Assembly: GCA_013339895.1 (NCBI GenBank)
Contig: JABACO010000005.1
Span: 10,873,836 to 10,937,835 of the forward strand
Reading direction: 5' to 3'
Origin: Ephydatia muelleri
Lineage: Eukaryota > Porifera > Demospongiae > Spongillida > Spongillidae
DNA: 64,000 bases
Notes under the pieces: generated by a model
What the model was told of the DNA's origin: nothing
The model's database searches: none
Seen by the model: only the letters and a program-made list of their open reading frames with translations
In this document: positions 58,180-64,000 of the stretch, piece after piece
Layout of the letters: the number at the start of each line of letters is the position of its first letter
Position numbering within the stretch: the first letter of the stretch is position 1
Program-made: the position numbers and the translations under genes

Positions 58180-59447
58180 AGGTGTTGTGGTTTAAGAGAG
58201 AAGAGGCTGTTGAGAAAAGAAGGGGGGGGGGTGCTGTTTGAGAGCAGACCATGGTATGGGAAGTGGAAATTGGAGCGCTCGGCATCCAGGTAGACCTCCA
58301 GATTACATCAAGGGTCAGATTGGTGGTTTTGTACTACATAAGCATTACCACGGGTGCAGACCTTACGATTTCTGTTAGATAAGGATATAGTCTGGCAAAT
58401 CTCCCATACATGTATTCCAAAGGCAAGAAAGCTCAACTTTATAAGAAATAAATACATAAATAAATAAATAAAAACATACCTGAAAAAATGCGTTGAGTTG
58501 CTTCTTGTCATTAATTTGCGTGCTAATCCAGCCGGGTAACTGTCAATTGAGCGTTCCATCTATACACAAAGTCAAAACTGGTGTTCAAAACATGTATATG
58601 AAGTGTACATGTACATCGCCAAGAATTTCTGTTATGAAGGAGCGACTGTCTCACCTTTTATGTGCTGTTGTGTTCAGGTGGAGAGTTCTTATCTATAGTC
58701 ACAACTGTAAGGTCCGCACCCGTGGTAAGTTTACATAATGGGTTCAGGGGAACATTCTCGTAGGTTGCCTCAGAAGACGAAGTGGATCATTAAAAAAACA
58801 TCGAACTCTGACGAGACTGGACCCAGGGAGCGCACGAGGGAAGGGGATCATTGTTTGAAGGTCTGACGGAGAGTACTGTCTGAGGCTTTATAGTTTTACG
58901 AGTGGATATGGGGTGTTCACAAGTGATGTGCATTTATGTTTGACTGTTGGAGCTTGGAGGTACTGTGGTTAGGAGAGGAGAGAGGCCATTGAGAAGACAC
59001 CTTGGAGAAGTGACTAAGCCTAGTAGGAGGAGAGGCTGTTTGAGAACCTACCTTGAGGCTGTTGGTAGAAAACTCCAGATTACATCAGCAGTGGTCAAGG
59101 TGGTTTTAGTATTACGTAAACTTTGCCACGGGTGCAGACCTTACAATTTCTGTTACATAATGATATATGCTCTGCATGAGAGTCTGAAAACTGTAAAACG
59201 GTTGGTTGTTGATGATTTGTGCAAATCCAGCCAAGTGCGTTGTGCTGTTAATTGAGCGTTCCATCTGTTCACAAAATCAAAACTAATGTTCAAAAACATG
59301 TATGAATATCCATGCAAGAAATTGCGCCATTTCCTGCCATGAAGGAGCCCGTCTACCTTCGTATTTGCTTGTATACCTAAACTGCAGATGGAGTTCTTAC
59401 CTAGCCACAACTGTAAGGTCTGCACCCGTGGTAAGTTTACACAACGC
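58180..59447. repeat. Local tandem duplication, two units of about 0.5 kb
   Basis: 58180-58735 and 58945-59447 share, in the same order, a GTGG...GAGAGGCTGTTTGAGA segment, CCAGATTACATCA, CCACGGGTGCAGACCTTAC, GAGCGTTCCATCT and CTGTAAGGTC[TC]GCACCCGTGG. They are diverged. Confidence 0.75.
59116..59440. mobile_element. TIR element in the duplicated unit
   Basis: GTAAACTTTGCCACGGGTGC at 59116 is inverted at 59421-59440 (GCACCCGTGGTAAGTTTAC). A diverged copy occupies about 58335-58734 in the other unit. Confidence 0.65.
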
Positions 59448-60995
59448 AACCCCATATCAAAGACAATTCAACCTTTCTGTGAACTGTCGCTGAAAGAGTA
59501 CAAAAGTCCAGCGAGCTCCTGCGTGTAATCAATCATAGATAGTAAAGTCTACTTTACTATGTTTGGTGTAATTCACCGATTCACACGCAACACAGGACTG
59601 CAAACCGTGTTCTCTACTTATGTATGTACGAAGTAGGCCTATAGTACATGGTGTCGGAGTGGTGCATGCAGGAATGAGTCTATTCTAAAGACCGATCACG
59701 TGCATATTGTGCAAGGTCCTCGCAAGCACAGTGGAAGCTCAATCTTCTGAGGAAGCCAAAGTTTGTCCAAGTGAGTCGTGTGACCGAAAGCCCGTAATAG
59801 ATCCGCAGATGCCGGCCAGCCGGAATCCCGTAATAGATCTGCAGATGCCAGCCAGCGTGAATCTTGCAGTTAACAGAAATATCAACCAGTTTCAACGGCC
59901 ATGGTACAGAAAAAATGAGACACACTTACACGCTAGTCTGGAGTAGCACAGCCACGTTTATTTGTGGAGAGTATGCTACGCCAGATTACTTGCAAGTACA
60001 CATATTTATACGAGTACAGTTCATAGTCCCGTTCATGGTACCGTTACTAGTAGAAGCGGGCCAGGATTGAACTTGTGTTGGCTGATCAAAGACAGAGGCG
60101 CGGCTATAAAACTCAGTTGCTACCTTCGACTTGAAGCATTTCCGCAAATGGTTATGTGTTGAGGACCGATCTGATATCTCGTGCATAAGCGTGCTTACAT
60201 TAGTTAACTAGTTCATGGCCATACTGCATTACGTAATGACCGCGACCGCACGTGCTAATTACTTTTTCTTTGACAAAATTTAGCACTTTTCCTTTCACTG
60301 TAAATGCCATAATATATATAATTATGATTTTCCAATTTTTTTTCTATCCACTGATGCATTCGGAAAATATTTTCGACTTAAAATGCATTGATGTCCACTC
60401 GATGTATTGGAATTTTTGATATGTGGTGATTTGATATTTTTGTCATTATTCAATTCCTACTACTTCATGTGTGGGCTTCTGTATCAACCATGAAATGTCA
60501 CACCAAATTTTGGTGTCCACTGTGCACAACACCATTTTGGTGCTCCATAAGCACGAAATTTTGTTTTACGGAGTATAACTATTGAATGCATTACAGTCTT
60601 TATGGACTGTGGCATATGTGTAATGTGAAAATACAAAAATCAAAAAATGGAATCTGATTTTCACTGATATGTATACATGCGTGATAATGTAAGTGTAGAC
60701 ATTTCGTGAACAAAACTTGTATGTTCATGAATGAAACAACATCAAATCATTCAAGCTGCTCACGTCACGCTGCGCAAGACGTTGCTTGCATGAAACATGC
60801 AGCTCGTGAATGGGACCACAGATTATCAAGTTTTACCATGCGTATTTTTATCGTACCGTCATGCATAATTGGATAAACTTTGAAATACACGTGCAATCGC
60901 GTGAGCTGCATGACCGAGAATTGACCGTTGGTTGAATTATTAAAACGACAATCTAATGACGCAGTCGAGATAGTTTGGGCTCTGGCTTGGTACTA
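59448..60995. other. Spacer upstream of receptor copy 3
   Basis: No gene recognised. A 29-nt segment around CCCGTAATAGATC[TC]GCAGATG is duplicated at 59789-59850. Confidence 0.35.
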
Positions 60996-61497
60996 ACTCT
61001 AAGCCAGCTTCTCTTACGAAGGTCAGCGTATTACATGCCTTGTCCGTTGCCTTTTCTTCTGCCATCTTTTTTTTGCTTATGTTTTTACACGTGGTATGAC
61101 ACGAATTTGCATAGAGCACTCCAACATAAACATAATCGGACGGGCAGAAAAACAAACCCTCCTTTCACCCTTCCTCTTCTCAGTTTCCCAAAATACTCGA
61201 AGCAACAAACTGTTACAAAAGCTTGGAGCTGGAGGATAATTAGGTCGTCGGAGCCATAATTACACGGTTCGTTGTTCAAAAATTTAGGTATGGTACTGAG
61301 AATGCCCCGTAAAGTTGCGTTACTCTTTTTGTGTTCTTGTGATTTTTACAACTGCTAACATCTGTATGCCGCATAATGTGTGAGCAAGACTGCAGCTCCA
61401 GTATACTGCATGTATATAGAGGCACTACACAGATCAGAGTTGATGTAATGCATTTGGAATGTGGTCTCTAAGCTAAAATGCAAGTCATGCACAACAG

Positions 61498-61580
61498 TAA
61501 GCATTGCATGCTGTACATATTGACAAATCACTTGTGCAGAACATGTCAAAGGTGTTTGAACAATGTGTGTTCGTTTGCAG
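61498..61580 (+). other. Probable 5' UTR intron of receptor copy 3
   Basis: GTAAGCATTG donor and CGTTTGCAG acceptor in the same places as in copy 2. Confidence 0.45.
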
Positions 61581-61584
61581 ATTC

Positions 61585-63857
61585 ATGGATATGCCTAAGT
61601 ATGTGGTCTTCTTTATCGCTACCATAGTACAGGTTTGGGGACTGGGCGACTTCATTGGTCCAAAGTGCACACTACACATTTTGTCAGTCTTGCCATACCC
61701 CAAAGGCACACCCGCACCATATAGCACTGACTACAGTGATGGACCAGATGTAATACCAGCAGGATACCTAGCTGTTGAAATGATCAACAACAGTTCTGAT
61801 ATCCTCAAAGACTATTATATTGAACTCATTGAGGGTCATGATGGATGTGGCAGCGCAAAAGATACTCCTGTGGAAAATTTGCTTGTCCAGAACATATTCT
61901 ACAGTGGGAAGAACATAGTTGGCATTGCAGGACCACGATGTTATACTTCAGCTGAGGTAGCTGGACTGATCACGGCAAAAAATAGAATTGCACTGGTCAA
62001 TGTCCATACAAGCAGTTCATTTGATCTAGGCAACACAAACCGGTACCCTTATTCATTTGGGGCCACACCCTCCATAGAAAAATTTGTAGATGCCTATGCT
62101 GCTCTCATCAAATTAAACAAATGGAGACGCATTGGAATTTTATTTCAAGACGATGTAGGTTCTTACACTGTGTTCAAGAGCCTTAATTCCAAGTTGAGTC
62201 AGATGAGTGGCTATGATGTGTCATTTTCTTCAGTCATCACTGAGAACTATATACCACTGGATGCACTGCAGGCATCATCAGCACGTGCCATTTTGGTGTC
62301 CATTAACTCCAAAATGGCAAGAATGCTTATGTGCATAGCTTACACCAAGGGTGCAGTATTTCCCCAGTATCAGTGGACGTTTTTATACAGAGTACCTGCA
62401 GAGTTTGTTGACATTACATTTGAATATGGAGGGACAACATTCAATTGCAGCCGTACTAATTTACTTCAGGCTCTGAAGAACTCCATTATCATTAATTTCA
62501 GTTATGAACCAAATTCAGGCGATTGGAACAAGACAGGCATATCAGGGTTAACATATCCACAATACAAACAGGAGTATGCTAGAGCAGTTCAACGTTATAA
62601 CAACGGCATTTATGGTCCACCTGTAAGAATTGCTAATACCACTTTGTGGGGTAACCCATTTTATGATGCTGTTTGGATCTTGGCATTGGCCTTGAATGCG
62701 ACTGATACAAGACTAAAGGAATATAATAATAGTTTGTGTGATTTTACATACGGACAACCAAGTATAGCACAAATGAGATGTCAAGACTTGACTTTCTAGG
62801 TGTTGGTGGAAGAATTGTGTACAGTAACTTCAGTAGATTTACCCCAGGAGTGGTCAAGATGTGGCAAGTCATCTCCAACACCTTGAAACCCTTGGGGAAT
62901 TTTAATGAAGATGATATTTTACAGATAACAAGGCTGGATAATGCCACTTTTCTTCATCTTGAAGAACAACAATTCCAACTGAATTCAGTGCCATCAGTTA
63001 TTTTCCTGATTTTTTCTGTTGCAGCAGTGATTGTCACAGCTGTATTTAATGTCCTCAATATAATATTTCGACACCATGAGTCAGTGAAGGCATCCAGTCA
63101 TCGCCTGAACCACCTGGCCTATGCTGGGGTCTACTTACTGTCTATGTCTGTTATAATGCTGACACTAACAGAAGGATTTTCTATCCCTCTGTCTGTGAAG
63201 AACATTATATGCAATGGTGTCCCTTGGGTGTCTTCTATTGGTTTTACTGCTGTTTATGCAACTGTGACTGTCAAGCTGTTTCGTATTTATAGATTGCTTA
63301 TTGTAGCAGTAGAAAATTTTCAAAAGCCTACTGACAGCAAAATGATGAGAGATTCGGTTTTGTTGGCAGCAATTGCAGCACTTGTTGTACCCGACATTGT
63401 GATATGTGCTGTGTGGCAATGTGTGGACCCTATTAATGTCAAATCGCTAACACAGATTCAAAATGATGAGGCTGAAGCTGTTTATGTCACATATGAATCC
63501 TGTTTTGTGCACTCCAGTCGGAATCTTTTACCTTGGACGTTGTCCATTTTCATTTATAATGGTATTCTTTGCTGCATTGCAGCATTCATGGCCTTTTTGA
63601 CAAGATCAATTTCAATGAAGAATTTTCAAACTGGAAACATTCTTCTCATATCAGCATTTCAGTTCATTTTATGTGGGGTATCTTTACCAACATTTGCCAT
63701 CTTGAACATATATACCTCAAAGCATGCAACTTTCATCCTGTCAGTGTACGTTACAACATGTGTACTGCTCTTGTGTATTGTGTACCTCTGCTTGTTTCTC
63801 CTCTTCTTCCCACCTCTTTACCCTGTCATAAAGCGTGCAGTATATTGTGGACTCTGA
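61585..63857 (+). pseudogene. GABA-B-like class C GPCR, copy 3, frameshifted
   Basis: Starts MDMPKYVVFFIATIVQVWG (signal peptide) and is a close paralogue of copy 2 throughout, with the full Venus-flytrap domain, seven membrane segments and the AVWQCVDPI motif. At about 62778, after QPSIAQM, ten nucleotides present in copy 2 (ATTCAAGAAG) are missing. The first frame therefore ends at 62799 after the ligand-binding domain; the second frame resumes at SRLDFLGVGG and runs to the stop at 63855-63857. Apart from this the coding sequence is clean, so inactivation would be recent. A truncated product would be a secreted ligand-binding domain of about 404 residues. An allelic difference or assembly error cannot be excluded. 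Confidence 0.8.
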
Positions 63858-64000
63858 CACATGTATGAATTATGTACTATATTTGTATGTATTTTCGTAC
63901 ATCAATACTATTTTCACAGCTAAATCAAAATTCCATTTTGAGAGAGTGATTTGGATGCATGTAGAATTGGGCAGTGCTGCTGCAAAAGGCTAAGAAGCTT

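Overview
The window looks like animal nuclear DNA from a marine invertebrate. I infer a sponge (demosponge), with moderate confidence. The reasons are split genes with GT-AG introns, a small cluster of near-identical class C (GABA-B-like) receptors of the kind expanded in sponges, short tRNA-derived SINEs, very abundant micro- and minisatellites, and a mix of LTR, hAT-like, P/THAP9-like and KRBA2-like mobile elements. There is no sign of bacterial organisation and I found no rRNA or tRNA gene.

Layout. 0-11.5 kb (+): the 3' part of a GxGYxYP-family (putative glycoside hydrolase-like) gene. It can be assembled from eight phase-compatible exons ending at a stop at 11529, and its introns are swollen by seven different tandem repeats, including about 2.5 kb of a 24-nt unit. 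11.5-16.8 kb: mostly unassigned, with pieces of a foldback element. 16.8-19.1 kb (-): an intact GABA-B-like receptor, uninterrupted over its coding region. 19.2-22.9 kb: unassigned DNA, a long AC tract and a deleted hAT-like element. 22976-28036 (+): a complete Ty3/Gypsy retrotransposon with identical 115-bp LTRs and a well-formed -1 frameshift site between gag and pol. 29.7-30.4 kb: a decayed P/THAP9-like transposase. 31.3-35.6 kb (+): decayed exons of a fibronectin-III/laminin-G (usherin-like) receptor. 36-37.1 kb: a foldback element and a C-rich TIR element. 39.9-42.4 kb (+): broken coding sequence of a YxADPEKKK-repeat protein, a Pro/Ala-rich ORF and a Ulp1-like protease fragment. 43.6-47 kb and 61-64 kb (+): two further GABA-B-like receptors inside the same duplicated block; the second carries a 10-nt frameshifting deletion. 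49.4-54.7 kb: an 820-bp near-perfect palindrome beside a nested set of insertions (hAT-like, then a CACTG-ended element, then an LTR element). 54.8-55.4 kb (-): KRBA2-like integrase remains. 57.6-57.95 kb: a retroelement-associated coding fragment. 58.2-59.45 kb: a local duplication containing TIR elements.

How it fits together. The functional host genes are the GxGYxYP protein and at least two receptors. The rest is mobile or repetitive. The most unusual item is the element at 51707-54603. Its LTRs are almost identical and its single 818-codon ORF is open, yet the reverse transcriptase and the integrase catalytic core have been removed by two in-frame deletions. The ORF still joins Gag, protease, the integrase zinc finger and the integrase C-terminal module. 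It looks like a young non-autonomous element that keeps a protein-coding role.
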